64,000 nt of DNA, taken from Dissophora ornata. Taxonomy: Eukaryota > Mortierellomycota > Mortierellomycetes > Mortierellales > Mortierellaceae. The translations under genes and the position numbers were made by a program. The notes below the pieces were generated by a model. It did not search any database, was not told the DNA's origin, and saw nothing but the letters and a program-made list of their open reading frames with translations. Below are positions 45,901-56,383 of the stretch, piece by piece. Positions within the stretch are counted from its first letter, which is position 1, and the number at the start of each line of letters is the position of its first letter. The DNA lies in assembly GCA_025201705.1 (NCBI GenBank), contig MU616568.1, positions 1 to 64,000 of the forward strand. Reading direction: 5' to 3'.

Positions 45901-47928
45901 AGAAGATCTTTCAAACTGGATACGGTGATGTTGGATGTTATATATGCTCACTTGGATCATGTTTCATGTCTTCACAGGTCATCGTTGTTATTGCTTCGGT
46001 CGCATGCCTCATGATCTTTAAAACCTGGTGTAGACATCACATTGGTGACCAGTACGCGACGGTCATAGCCACTGCCATGTTCAATTTGATTATCATTATT
46101 ATCCTTGGGGAGGTACGGCCCCACGTTGCCTGTGATTCGAGCAGTTCATTCCTTTGACTTCGAATATTTGATATAATCTGTCTAATTTTGCCTGATGGCC
46201 GTGTTTTTAGATCTGGTGCCGACTTGCAGAGTGGCCAACCGACAAAGAAAATCTCAAGTACACCGATGCATATGAAGGTAGCAATGCTTTTTGCTCCAGA
46301 CTGACAGAGGCGTCGCCAAAGCGGATGTGTAATGTCCGCGAACTTAAAAACATTAATAATTGCCTTCGCGCGATCCCCATAGCCTCATTCATCATCAAGC
46401 GGTACCTGTTTGATTTCATAAACATGTACGGCACCATGTTCTACCACGCATTCTTTAAAGCACCGGTAAATATAATGGCCTTTTTATGGGGGAGACAGCA
46501 CTGATGACTCTATATCGACATTTTTTTCTTACGTCAACGTTCGTTTTTTGAGGAAAAATCTTTCAACACAGAGAAGATCTGCAGGACACGTGCCAGTACG
46601 ATGCATGCATCACAGAGTTGACGGTGCAGCTGGCAGTCGTGTTTGTCGGTAAACAGCTCTTGAATGGACTCTTTGAAATGGTCTTTTCGTAAGTCCGTCA
46701 ATCTTGTGCATGGTTATGGTATTCTCCAAGGAAAAATCTTTAGGACTTCAGTTACGCAGTTGGATAAAGCGGACGTGGAATAGGAAAAAAATTCTTGCAG
46801 ACCAAGCGCTCAAGAGACGGAAATTTTTGGAGGCCCGGAAAAGGACAAGAGCTCCACAGTGGGTTAAAGACGATGACTTCCCAAGCTACGAAGTCAGCAT
46901 CCTGAAATGCTTTCGCAAATCTGGTACGACGCTCACGGGGTTTCTGGCTTCGGAAATGAATCACTGACAGTATAAGTTTTCTAATGATTTTATCACCAAA
47001 GATCTTAGTCATTCAGTTTGGGTTCTGTACCCTGTTCGTCACGTCGTTCCCAGTTGCACCAGCGTTTGCACTCATCAACAATCTAATCGATATTCGTATG
47101 GAGGCGACCAGGCTGCTGACGCAGTACCGTAGGCCAGTTGCTCTTCGCGCAAAAGACATTGGAATGCGGGAAAAGATTATGGAGTTTGTATCGTTCATAT
47201 CCGTCATCACCAACGCCACGATCATCGCGTTCAGTTCCCTGTGGGTCAAAGAACACATCTTCATCGACCACCTCCACGCGAACGACGACGGAGGACTACT
47301 GGCAGCCCGATTAAGATTCATTCTTGTCTTTGAGCACGTCGTATTTTTGTTCAAGTTCATTCTTCGCGCCTCTATCCCGAGTGTACCTCTTACTATCAAA
47401 CTGGCTGTGCAACGCTCGAAGTACATAACGCGTGTTGCGAGCGAAGGTGTAGACTCTGATGTAGATGACGACGAGATTGATCTAGATTTTGACAGCGGCA
47501 GTCAATCAGACTACGAGGGCGATGATGAAGTGTCGGGATACAGCAGCGCATCCGCATACACACCAGCGCGCCTAATAGGAACACTAGAGGACGATAGAAG
47601 GCGAACAAGCAAGCAAATGAAGCCATGCAACGAAAATGTTGCTCTTGCAGAGGATAGAGTGACGGCTAAGGAGCCAAGGAATGGTCTTCGCTGGCTATGG
47701 AAGGAGAAGATTCTGAGGAAGATTTCGCCCAAAAGTCCTCAGGAGAACGAAGCGCAGACTACGTCTGTCGCTGGCAAGATATAGACGCCATTGCCGAAGA
47801 TCCTGAAGGACTCTCTTGAGAGCACAACCAAGGAAGTTCAGGACCAGAAGCTACCAGTGATCAATACTACTGACCAAGACGTAGACTCGCGACCAAATCA
47901 CAGACATCATCATCTTAGGCCCTAGGCG
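42960..47928 (+). pseudogene. Decayed anoctamin (TMEM16-family) gene
   Basis: The intact-looking pieces are an N-terminal ALAQLVYSTKAFDIIL region (43,928 on) and the block YAIHDGLWKRH...YFGEWIGIYFAWLGHYTKWL (exon from 45,263). These are followed by VIVVIASVACLMIF (45,979), RYLFDFINMYGTMFYHAFFKAP, the TCQYDACITELTVQL segment and IQFGFCTLFVTSFPVAPAFALINNLIDIR...KEHIF (47,013-47,270). These are anoctamin transmembrane-region signatures, with proper GT-AG introns between several of them. The frame is broken by stops at 44,203, 44,605, 45,647, 45,692 and 47,782, and by frameshifts near 43,325, 45,790 and 46,690-46,740. About 30 residues around the CPLC motif are missing. Anoctamins are Ca2+-activated scramblases or channels. 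This copy should not yield a full product unless the sequence has errors. Confidence 0.8.
44909..44940 (+). repeat. 12-nt tandem triplet in the anoctamin relic
   Basis: GGTCTCACGTAG repeated two and a half times, encoding GSHVGSHVGSHL within the N-terminal domain frame. Near-identical DNA copies suggest a recent slippage event. Confidence 0.85.
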
Positions 47929-48589
47929 CCGTTGCCACCAAGGCTCCAGATCGATACGCGGCAACCACACGAGTGCCACCGCCGCCGCCACTTGCATCGC
48001 TCCTCTCCAGTCTAGAGAGTCGCCACGCGGAGTGAGGCTGGATTGTGCTGGACGAGTCGCGCACATAATAGGGTGAACAAAGAATAGCATCAATTGGTGA
48101 GTACTGGCTGGTGAACGCCTACTAGAGGATCACGGGCCGATGTGCGCATTGGAGAAATACTTCCAATTTATGTTGAGCGCCGTATCCTAGGATAGCGACT
48201 CGCAAACATCAAAGCCCGCTAAGATAAAAGCCTAGCCCTTACGGAGCTCTTCCTGTAAACCCTAGACAGCAATCTTAAGTGTGGACAGGCTAATTTTGCA
48301 TGGCTCGCCATAGACTAATCGAGCCTGTTGTGTCCTACCTATCAAGATAAAGGCGCCGCGTGTGACAGCAAGGAAACCGATGTAGACAGGGTGAGCCAAT
48401 CCATATAATTCTGCATCGTTAATGAATATGACTCTGAGAGGTTGTAAGGAGAGTAGAAGGAATGAACTGTTCGGATGACTCAGTCTGCTCACACAAATCC
48501 TATGTACTTAAAAAGCGAGTACCATTAGGCGCGTTGCCGAAGGACCGGAGAGCTTCAGATGTTATTGGGCGCAGCTCAAAAGGGGACCT

Positions 48590-48655
48590 TTTTTTTTTTT
48601 TTTTTTTTTTTTGATCCCAGGGCCATGGGACGCATTAGCTATGGTCTATGGACAG
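48590..48655 (-). repeat. Possible further repeat fragment with A-tail
   Basis: On the minus strand, CCATAGCTAATGCGTCCCATGG... resembles the start of copy B (CCATAGTTGCGTGGGCCC) and runs into a ~23-nt A-tract (T-tract on the plus strand at 48,590-48,612). It has the same orientation as copy C upstream of it. Similarity is short, so this may be chance. Confidence 0.3.
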
Positions 48656-48779
48656 AATGCCCAATGTATTAAAGAAAATAAACAGCAAAGATCTAACGGC
48701 TGGAGTCGCCGTATCCTTCGTTTCATAAACCCTGATCGCAGCTAGGTGGCACTTAAGGTCCAACTCCCTTCGCCCATTT

Positions 48780-48945
48780 TTTTTTAATAACAACATGTCT
48801 CTCTGATTCAATAGCGCGACGAAAACAAAGCCAAAATACTCTGAAGATATTTGCGGATAATGTCCCCCTTCGCGATGAAGGTGCCCACCAACGCTATATA
48901 ATCAGTCGCGTTCCCATGGGCTAGTCCAGTGGGGGGGGGGTTTTT
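48780..48945 (-). repeat. Dispersed repeat, copy C (inverted)
   Basis: The reverse complement matches copy A from its GGGCCCACTGG region through TATATAGCGTTGGTGG, GCGAAGGGG, TTTTGGCTTTGTTTTCGTCGCG and AGAGAGACATGTT to the closing A-run. That is about 160 nt with scattered substitutions. Its left part is replaced by a run of 11-12 C/G and a ~19-nt homopolymer (48,931-48,958 on the plus strand). The copies' independent flanks show it is dispersed, not part of a segmental duplication. Confidence 0.8.
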
Positions 48946-49070
48946 TTTTTTTTTTTTTCAAAAACAAGGACCCGCAATGAGCACGTGATACTTAGTCGAA
49001 TCGCGTGTGAAGTCACTGACTTGCTACAAGAATATAATATTCCTGGACAAACAGGTTTCATCAGTTACAA

Positions 49071-49143
49071 GCTCGCATAGCTTAGTCGGTAGAGCGTCGT
49101 GCTAATAACGCGAAGGCCGCAGGTTCGATCCCTGCTGTGAGCA
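49071..49143 (+). tRNA. tRNA-Ile (AAU)
   Basis: 73 nt folding as a cloverleaf. The acceptor stem is GCTCGCA/TGTGAGC and the D arm contains AGTCGGTAGAGC. The anticodon loop CTAATAA is framed by TCGTG/CGCGA (anticodon AAT, read as IAU after editing). The T arm is GCAGGTTCGATCCCTGC with an A discriminator. No intron; a TTTT run follows at once. It stands about 125 nt beyond the repeat cluster and 180 nt before the CAP gene. Confidence 0.96.
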
Positions 49144-49325
49144 TTTTGCTTCTTTTGGCCGGTCTTCGCGTGCCAAAAACGTCACATTGGCGCGCGAAGA
49201 TAAGCAGTAACCCATTCCTTCCATCTTCCTTGTTCAACTTCTTCCCATTCCTTTATTTTTTTTCCTTCCCTCGCTTTCAAATCCATTAACACCCACACGC
49301 GTTCAGTTCACCTGCATTCTACCCA

Positions 49326-51495
49326 ATGACAGAGATTTCCTCCCTCTCGTCGCTCTTGAAGCGTCTTGAGGCCGCCACCACGAAGTTGGAGGACCTGGCT
49401 ATGTCTGGCGCTTCTGCCTCCAACGTGTCGTCCTCGCTCACTGGCAACAGCGGTGCTCATGCGCCTCAGGGCCAGCTCTCGCAGTTGGCAGAGTCGGCTC
49501 CTGCCGGCGGCGCCGCTGCTGGGCAAGAGTCGAGCCATCCTCATGTCGAAGCTTTTGATGAGCTACTGGATGGACCAGTCAAGAGCTATTTTGAGCTCAG
49601 TAAAGCGGTTGGCGGTCTCGTCGAGGAGCAGGCACGTAAACCACACTTCTTTATATCGTACACTCGGAATGGCAACTGCAGCTATACTAATGAGTTCCTG
49701 CATATATCTATCAATTGACAGGCTAAATACGTTTGCAGCTTGTTTGCAGCTCAGCGCGAGATGATCTTGGTCGCGACCCTAAGCCAAAAGCCACCTCTGA
49801 CGTCCGACGTCTTCCGTCAGTTGCTCGAGCCCACGCGGGTGGAGCTGAGCAAAGTGGTTGATGTGCGAGAGAGGAGTCGATCCAATCCCATGGCCACCCA
49901 CCTGACTGCCGTTGCAGATGGTATCCCTGCCCTTGGCTGGGTTGCAATCGTACGTGTCATCGTCATGTCCTTTGAAAAGAAATGTTCATGACCAATGCAC
50001 CCCCTGATGATACACAGCCCTGTTTTCCCACAGTTGGAACAGTGCAGATCATCATCATCTAATTTCTGAGGGCAAAGGGCTAATAATACATCTTAATTAT
50101 CCTGGTTTCTTAATGCTCAATAGGAGCCCAAGCCTGCTCCCTATATCGGAGAGATGAAGGAGAGTGCCCAGTTCTATACCAATCGTATTGTCAAGGACTG
50201 GAAGGAAAAGTACGAGGTTTTGTTTTGTCTTGTTAACTGGGCACATGGTCAGATGTGCAAAAGCATGACTGCATCAGTATAGAAAGAGGGGCCAATGTTT
50301 TTAACATGTCTCTATCAATATCGCGTCCATAGGGACCAAAACCACGTCCTCTGGGCTCGCGCATACATGAGTCTGTTGGACGAATTGCAAAACTATGTCC
50401 GCAAGTTCCATGCCACTGGATTGGTCTGGAATCCAAAGGTATACCAACAAAGAGTTAGATGGGATCTCAGAGACTGTAGTGACGAGCCCTAATGACTTAC
50501 GTTCCCACCCCCCCTTTTCTTCTACAGGGAAATACACTTGACAGCAACAACTTGAATCGTGCATCGGCGGTGGCTGCTTCGGCGCCTGCAGCCCCAGCGC
50601 CTGCGGGTGGCGGTCCACCACCACCACCACCACCACCACCACCGCCCCCACCACAGATGATGGATGCGCCTTCGACATCGGCTAAGAAGCCCACGGAAAC
50701 TGACATGTCAGCCGTGTTTGCTCAGTTGAACCAAGGAGAGGCTATCACATCTAATTTGCGCAAGGTTGATAAGAGCAAGATGACGCACAAGAACCCTGAA
50801 CTCCGTGCCTCTGGCATGGTTGCGGGCACCGCTGGTAAGTGCTGATTAAGGACGACATTAGAATAGCAGCCGTACGTTTATGACGATGACCAAGAACGAG
50901 AAGGCTGATATAAGGCGATTAATTTCCGATAATAGGCAAGCCAGGTTCGCCCAAAAGGGCTGGTCCAGGCGCACCTCCCAAACCAGCATCGCTGACACTG
51001 AAGAAGCCACCAAAGCTGGCACTGGAGGGCAACAAGTGGGTGGTTGAGAACTTTGAGAACAACAATGAGGTGATTCTGGACAAGGTGGAGCTCAACCACT
51101 CTGTATACATTTATGGTTGCAAAAACTCGACTATCCAGATCAAGGGTAAAGTCACGACAGTGGCACTGGATTCGTGCACAAAGACAGGAATCTGTCTCGA
51201 GTCACTGATCTCATCGCTGGACGTCGTCAACTCGAAATCGATTCAGGCACAGATTTTGGGACGGGCGCCGACTGTGAGTCTGGACAAGGTGGATTCCTGC
51301 ATGGTGTACTTGTCACAAGATTGTCTGGATGTCGAGATTTTGACATCGAAATGCTCGGCGATCAATGTCCTTACACCAGACTCGACGGAGGCTGGTGCAG
51401 AGGGCGATTTTGTGGAGCGCGCGGTTCCGGAGCAGTTTTTGACCAAGATTGTGAATGGCAGGACCGTGACAACAGCTGTGGAGCACTCTGGATAG
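49326..51495 (+). CDS. SRV2: Adenylyl cyclase-associated protein (CAP/Srv2)
   Basis: Six exons with closed phases: 49326-49631, 49722-49949, 50124-50209, 50333-50438, 50528-50834, 50936-51495; 530 residues. N-terminal coiled coil starting with SSLLKRLEAATTKLEDLA (the cyclase-binding RLE motif), helical folded domain (about 75-265), poly-Pro tract of 13 Pro (about 285-300, profilin binding), WH2-like ITSNLRKVDKSKMTHKNPELR (about 345), and a C-terminal beta-helix CARP domain (about 375-530). It recycles cofilin-bound ADP-actin and, in yeast, couples Ras to adenylyl cyclase. Intron 1 appears to use a GC donor (CAG/GCACGT), the only frame-keeping solution I found. Confidence 0.97.
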
Positions 51496-51975
51496 CGGAT
51501 ACCTAAGACAACAGGCTAGCTACAAAGTAGGCCGTAAGCGAGATCCAGTATGGCAACAGCGCCGTCTGGCACTTGGAAATAAAAATAACAATAAACCCGA
51601 AAAAGTCGATTGAATGGTCCACTATATGGAGACGGCATGTCAACCGTCTTACGGCAGAGACGGCGTGACAATATCCCCGTTGGAATGGGCTCTCCCACTC
51701 TCTCGTAAGAAATTTCTACTCATTTCGTGTGCATCCCCTGTGCGAAAAACTCGATCATATTGCGCACATTAAGCTGTGGCACCTTGGAACACCCGACACT
51801 TGCCTCCGTTTTTAGGTGTTGCTTTGAATCAATTGGTGCATTACCCATCTTGTCTCCCATTTGTCCTGTCTTTTGCATTCCAATAACCATTGCCCTTTTA
51901 TTTCAGTGGCACACAGCACAGCATATATTTGACGCACATTCCAAAAAAAAAAACCCCAAAAAATAATAAAAAAAA

Positions 51976-52859
51976 ATGAAGGCACTGTCATTCCTCTCCT
52001 CTCTGCTCATCCTACTCCTCGCCCTCTCTACACAGCAGCATGCCGTCGTCCATGCAGGCACCTACTCCTACACGACCCCTACAGGAGGAACACGCTGGGT
52101 AACAGGTCAGCTTGGCCTCGTCGATATCGTCCTGTCCGACAAATCAACCAATACGGTCTCCGTCACGCTGCAGAGGCGTCAGTCCGATATCTTTAACCCG
52201 AGCGTGACAGTGGCGACTCTCCGGGACCGCGTTCTGTTGGTGGTTCCGGCGGGTGCGACTCAGTTGCAGTACAACATTACGGACTTTGTGGTGCCAGCGG
52301 TGCTGACTGCAGGGACCAGTTACTTTGTAAGGACGAGCTACTCTGGGTTCTTGGGTATTGCTCAGAACAGCGATTCAGCAGACTTTCAAATCGTTGCCCC
52401 AGGTAAGGACGAGCGAAATATATTTTTTTTCCCAAGAAAGTGAAGGCGTAATAATTGGGACCCAGCACAGTTGCTCTAACACCTCTTTCTGTGTCTGTCT
52501 TCTACTTTCTAGCAAACACGACTGTCCCAACCTCGACTGTGCTGTCAACTTCGACACTCCTCCCAACCTCGACCACACTCCTCCCAACCTCGACAACTTC
52601 CACCACACCTACACCGACGCTTCCCGCGGGACAGACCTGCAGTGATGTCCAGGAACAATGTGCGGCTCAGGGACGTGTCTTCCAGAACACAACCGCAACC
52701 TCGCCCTGTGCATGTGGCGCTACTTTGGTCGTGCCCACGATCGTTGGAAGCAGTGCCCCCGGAAGCATCAAGTCGACAGTCAAGAGCTCCTTCCAGAATA
52801 CTGGCGGACCCACCGCCGCTTTGGCAGTCTTGTTGCTTGTCGTGATGACCATGTTTTAA
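51976..52859 (+). CDS. Secreted GPI-anchored KRE9/KNH1-like protein
   Basis: Two exons, 51976-52402 and 52513-52859; 257 residues. Signal peptide at 1-27 (long Leu-rich core). Residues about 28-143 have the beta-rich pattern of the KRE9/KNH1 N-terminal domain (TGQLGLVDIVLSD... LQYNITDFVVPAVLTAGTSYFVRTSY). A Thr/Ser/Pro stalk with TSTLLPTSTT-type repeats follows, then a Cys pair region (CSDVQEQC, CACG). A C-terminal hydrophobic tail (LAVLLLVVMTMF) is typical of GPI attachment, with the omega site probably near NTGGPT. Cell wall or plasma membrane; role in beta-glucan assembly is known for yeast KRE9 and only inferred here. Confidence 0.88.
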
Positions 52860-53239
52860 GTGGCGAGCGAGATAGAGAGGCTGGGATCACATCACTCACT
52901 AAACACCAGACATAAAACATCAAAACAACCCTTGTAACAATAGTAATAATAAAAAAAATGGATCTACTGGGGAAAACTGCAGCCTATGGCACAAAACCTC
53001 AAAACCTCGCTCCCATAATCAACAGGTGCATTGCCGTTTCGTCAGTCTACATAGTAGCCTAGCGTACTTTAACCCAAAAAAAGTATTGACAAAGGGGAAT
53101 GTTTGTTTGCTTTGGTGTCAAAATTTTAATTAAAAATTCTTTTGTGCTCAAATGCATGCTATATTTGACAAAACGCACCTGCTTATTGTGGCAGTGAAGA
53201 AGAGTAAAACGGAGGGAGACAAGAGTACGCGCACTAAGA

Positions 53240-56221
53240 CTATATATTCCATCCGCGACTCAGGTACCCGTCACGTTGGGCTCGTTTTGCAAGATGGTTT
53301 GCATCCGGACCTAAGTCCACCCAGGGCATTTCTACATGTGCCCTCAGGACCATCTTGCGTGCAGCCGTTTCTGGATCATCGAACTGTCCATGTCCTTGGC
53401 TATGTCTCCACGAAGCATCAGTATGCTGATGAGCATCACCAAATGGTTCGTCGAACGGATAATCCGGTGACGGTGGGATGTCAGAAGAAAATGGGTCTTG
53501 GTGGCTCGATATCAAGTTCAGACTCATGCCCATAACCTGCAATCGATCCATCTGCTGTGCAAGCCGTATCATCCCTGGGACGGTCACCCGAGGATTATCT
53601 AGGACTGACAGCTCGAACAGCTGGGAGCCCCAACGACTGTCATCCTCCTCAGCCCCGTCTTCGCCAACATCTTCAGGGTTGTTGTCATCATTCTCGACAG
53701 AGCTGCTGCGTTCGCCGTCACTGTTGCGACTTCTACTGTGAGCTGGAATGGCGTCGATCATTTTCTGCAGATTCTGGTCGGTGATTTCAGGCCAAGGTCC
53801 TCGAAGCATGACGCGCCTCACTGAACGTGAAGCCACCATTGGGAGGTGTGCCAAATCATACCTCATCAGACCTCCGCCGTAGTGGCCCAGATCGCTCACT
53901 GCTTTATAAGAATGTCCTCTCGCAAGCCAATCAGACGCCTCAACCGCGATCGTGAAACAGAGCGTGCGTAGATCGGGCATATGCCGAAGAGATCCAACAT
54001 TAAAATTGGCGGCAATAGGCCCTGTCAAGTCCAATACTGTCAAACAGGGGACATCCCACCGAATCAGCAGAGGTCCTGAGACGATCGACGGGAGACCGTT
54101 GTAGCAATCTTCATCATCCATGTCTTTTGTCGTTGATTCATGATGCTCGTTCTTAATGTCGCCTGCCACTCCTTTGCCTTTTCTCCCCGACATAGTAAAC
54201 CTAGGTTGACTCGAGAGTAGTTGTTGTGCATGATCCATCCACTCTGCTTCACCCTCGATATATTCTATATCTGACCGCGCCTCAACCATCTGCAATGTCT
54301 CGCGGAACGCGTAAAAGGCATCTCGAAGAATGTTGTATACGATTTGGTCCGTAGGTCCATGTATCCGAAGATGTCGCAGCTGGACGGGTTCCCGCACCCT
54401 CGGCTTCTGAACAATATGATGAGCGACAGCCTTGATCCATAGAGGAGGCTGACACTGCTCCTGCGTGATGGCATCCTTTCTATTTCTCCTGTTCTTGTTC
54501 CAGTCCTCAACTGCCCATGCAAACATGTCTTTTGAACTCGAAAATATCTCCAAGTTGTGTAGTTGACGGCACCGCGATAGAAACTCTGGTCGACTGAACC
54601 CCAAGTCCTCATGCGGTGTAGCTATGAATCCAATCTTGAGAGAGCGCAGTGAGCCAACGTCAAGCGATTCCAGATCGACAGGCTTAGTTCTCGGCCAATA
54701 AACTGAGTCAATCGTTTCCAGCCCGGGTCCTAAGGCCTTCATCAGCTGCACGGGATCAAACATCTCCCCTTCCAGTTTGGCGCCATCCCACTGACCACGA
54801 CTGGTCGAGTATTTGAGGTTTCGGACTGCGGCTGCCCGGCGACGCGTATCTCGTTGCGGGGCCGATGGTTTTAGCATCCCAGGATCTTCCTTCTCAAAAT
54901 ATTCGTGATCCTCAGATGCTTCAGATCGGCGGATAAAAGCTGGGAAGAGCATAGAGTGATCCTTCAAAAACTGATGAACCATCGCCAGTTCCTGGGCCGT
55001 CCAGACCGAATCTGATAGCCCAATCGTGCGAAGCTGTTCAAATTTCTCAACATTCGCCTGCAGGTGTGGAACGACGACATTGGGTGCGTGAATATGGATG
55101 GATTTGATCTGTCGTGGGTTGTGCATCAGAATTGCACGCTCGATCTCCGCCATATACTTGTCGTATTCACGTCGACCTGCTCCTGGGTAGATCTCGCGGA
55201 TGACCGAGGCGATCGACCAATGGTCGTGCTGAATGTAAAAGTGAAAGTAGTCTAAGAGAAGTCCCGTTCCAGCACATCCACCGTTGTTTTTGCTGCTCTC
55301 CTTGCTGTTATTGCAGGTATCGTCGACCTGGCGTTCCTTACCCCTGGATGACGACGATGCTGCTTGACCCGGGATGGACAGTGTAGCAGCATTCAATCCA
55401 GTGCTCGTCACATCCCATTCATCGTCAAAGCTGATAAGATCGGGACATTGGTCGCTCGGCTGCTCTCGCTGCTCGTATGCTGGCTGGTCCCACTGTTCGT
55501 ATGCTGGCTGATCCCACTGCTCGTAAGCTGGCTGATCCCACTGCTCGTTAGCTGGCTGGTCCCATTGCTCGTTAGCTGGCTGGTCCCATTGCTCGTTAGC
55601 TGGCTGGTCCCATTGCTCGTCAGCTGGCTGGTCCCACTGCCCATACTCTGGCTGCTCTTCCTCGTCATTATCCCAACCAAAATTTACATCGCCGTGGATT
55701 CCCGAGCCCAGAGTTGGGTCGACAACATGTCTCGTCCAGTCCGAAGGCACCTCCAAGGGCGGCGGCTGCCTTGACCAGACTGGGTGATCTGTTGGAGGCA
55801 ATAGTGGCTCCAAGTTCTCCAATCCGCTCGAGTCATCCTGGATAGCAGCTCTCAGGGGGATCGTACGCGATACTCTGCCGAGATGACTGATTTGTAGGTT
55901 TTGGATCAGCAGTCGGGACAATAGCTTTGTCCGCTGCAGAAGCCTTGCCCAACCGCCGGCGGTTTCATGCGCATGGCCAGCAGAGAATCGATATGACGGT
56001 GCAGAGGGAGAAGATGCAGAAAATGGATCGCGGATGCCAGCAGCGAGTCTGAAGGGACTCTCGTAGAGAATAGGTACGGTGAGCTGGAAGAACTGGCGGG
56101 AAACAAAGAGTAGACGGTGCAAAGAGGCGAGATCGTAGCGCAGGAATCCGAGGATGATCTCGAGACATTCAGGTGGCAATTGCGCAATTGCCTGAGTGGA
56201 AATGGTCAAAGGTTGATCCAT
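53240..56221 (-). CDS. F-box protein with LRR-like C-terminal region
   Basis: Single exon, 993 residues from the first good ATG (the frame continues upstream without one that is better placed). The F-box at about 10-55 reads IAQLPPECLEIILGFLRYDLASLHRLLFVSRQFFQLTVPIL. The rest has irregular leucine-rich segments (LRSLKIGF, LHNLEIFSS, LRHLRIHGP, LTVLDLTG, MPDLRTLCF, FELSVLDNP) spaced like LRRs, plus a disordered region holding the EQWDQPAN tandem repeat (about 190-255). Likely a substrate-recognition subunit of an SCF ubiquitin ligase. Large F-box/LRR families are typical of these fungi (established for Mortierella-type proteomes in general; substrate unknown). Confidence 0.88.
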   Translation of the reverse strand: MDQPLTISTQAIAQLPPECLEIILGFLRYDLASLHRLLFVSRQFFQLTVPILYESPFRLAAGIRDPFSASSPSAPSYRFSAGHAHETAGGWARLLQRTKLLSRLLIQNLQISHLGRVSRTIPLRAAIQDDSSGLENLEPLLPPTDHPVWSRQPPPLEVPSDWTRHVVDPTLGSGIHGDVNFGWDNDEEEQPEYGQWDQPADEQWDQPANEQWDQPANEQWDQPANEQWDQPAYEQWDQPAYEQWDQPAYEQREQPSDQCPDLISFDDEWDVTSTGLNAATLSIPGQAASSSSRGKERQVDDTCNNSKESSKNNGGCAGTGLLLDYFHFYIQHDHWSIASVIREIYPGAGRREYDKYMAEIERAILMHNPRQIKSIHIHAPNVVVPHLQANVEKFEQLRTIGLSDSVWTAQELAMVHQFLKDHSMLFPAFIRRSEASEDHEYFEKEDPGMLKPSAPQRDTRRRAAAVRNLKYSTSRGQWDGAKLEGEMFDPVQLMKALGPGLETIDSVYWPRTKPVDLESLDVGSLRSLKIGFIATPHEDLGFSRPEFLSRCRQLHNLEIFSSSKDMFAWAVEDWNKNRRNRKDAITQEQCQPPLWIKAVAHHIVQKPRVREPVQLRHLRIHGPTDQIVYNILRDAFYAFRETLQMVEARSDIEYIEGEAEWMDHAQQLLSSQPRFTMSGRKGKGVAGDIKNEHHESTTKDMDDEDCYNGLPSIVSGPLLIRWDVPCLTVLDLTGPIAANFNVGSLRHMPDLRTLCFTIAVEASDWLARGHSYKAVSDLGHYGGGLMRYDLAHLPMVASRSVRRVMLRGPWPEITDQNLQKMIDAIPAHSRSRNSDGERSSSVENDDNNPEDVGEDGAEEDDSRWGSQLFELSVLDNPRVTVPGMIRLAQQMDRLQVMGMSLNLISSHQDPFSSDIPPSPDYPFDEPFGDAHQHTDASWRHSQGHGQFDDPETAARKMVLRAHVEMPWVDLGPDANHLAKRAQRDGYLSRGWNI
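55471..55655. repeat. 24-nt minisatellite in the F-box gene
   Basis: About 7.5 copies of a 24-nt unit (GCTGGCTGGTCCCATTGCTCGTTA on the plus strand is 24 nt; key core CTGGCTGGTCCCATTGCTCG). It encodes EQWDQPAN/Y in the coding strand. Three central copies are identical at the DNA level. Confidence 0.92.
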
Positions 56222-56383
56222 GGTACATTGCTCAGTGGGTGGAAGGAAATATGACGAGAGAGGGAGAGGGAAGCATGACAGAAAAAAAAAGTGGACGTGG
56301 TTTGTTCTGTGTGTTCTCAATTATGCGACGTTTTTATTATTTTGCGGCCAGTGAATCATTGCCGTGTGTGCAAGCAGGAAGGT

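Noticed and set aside
48262..48492. Minus-strand 76-codon frame after the anoctamin relic
   Set aside because: No ATG-based coding pattern, no homology, and surrounded by repeat debris.
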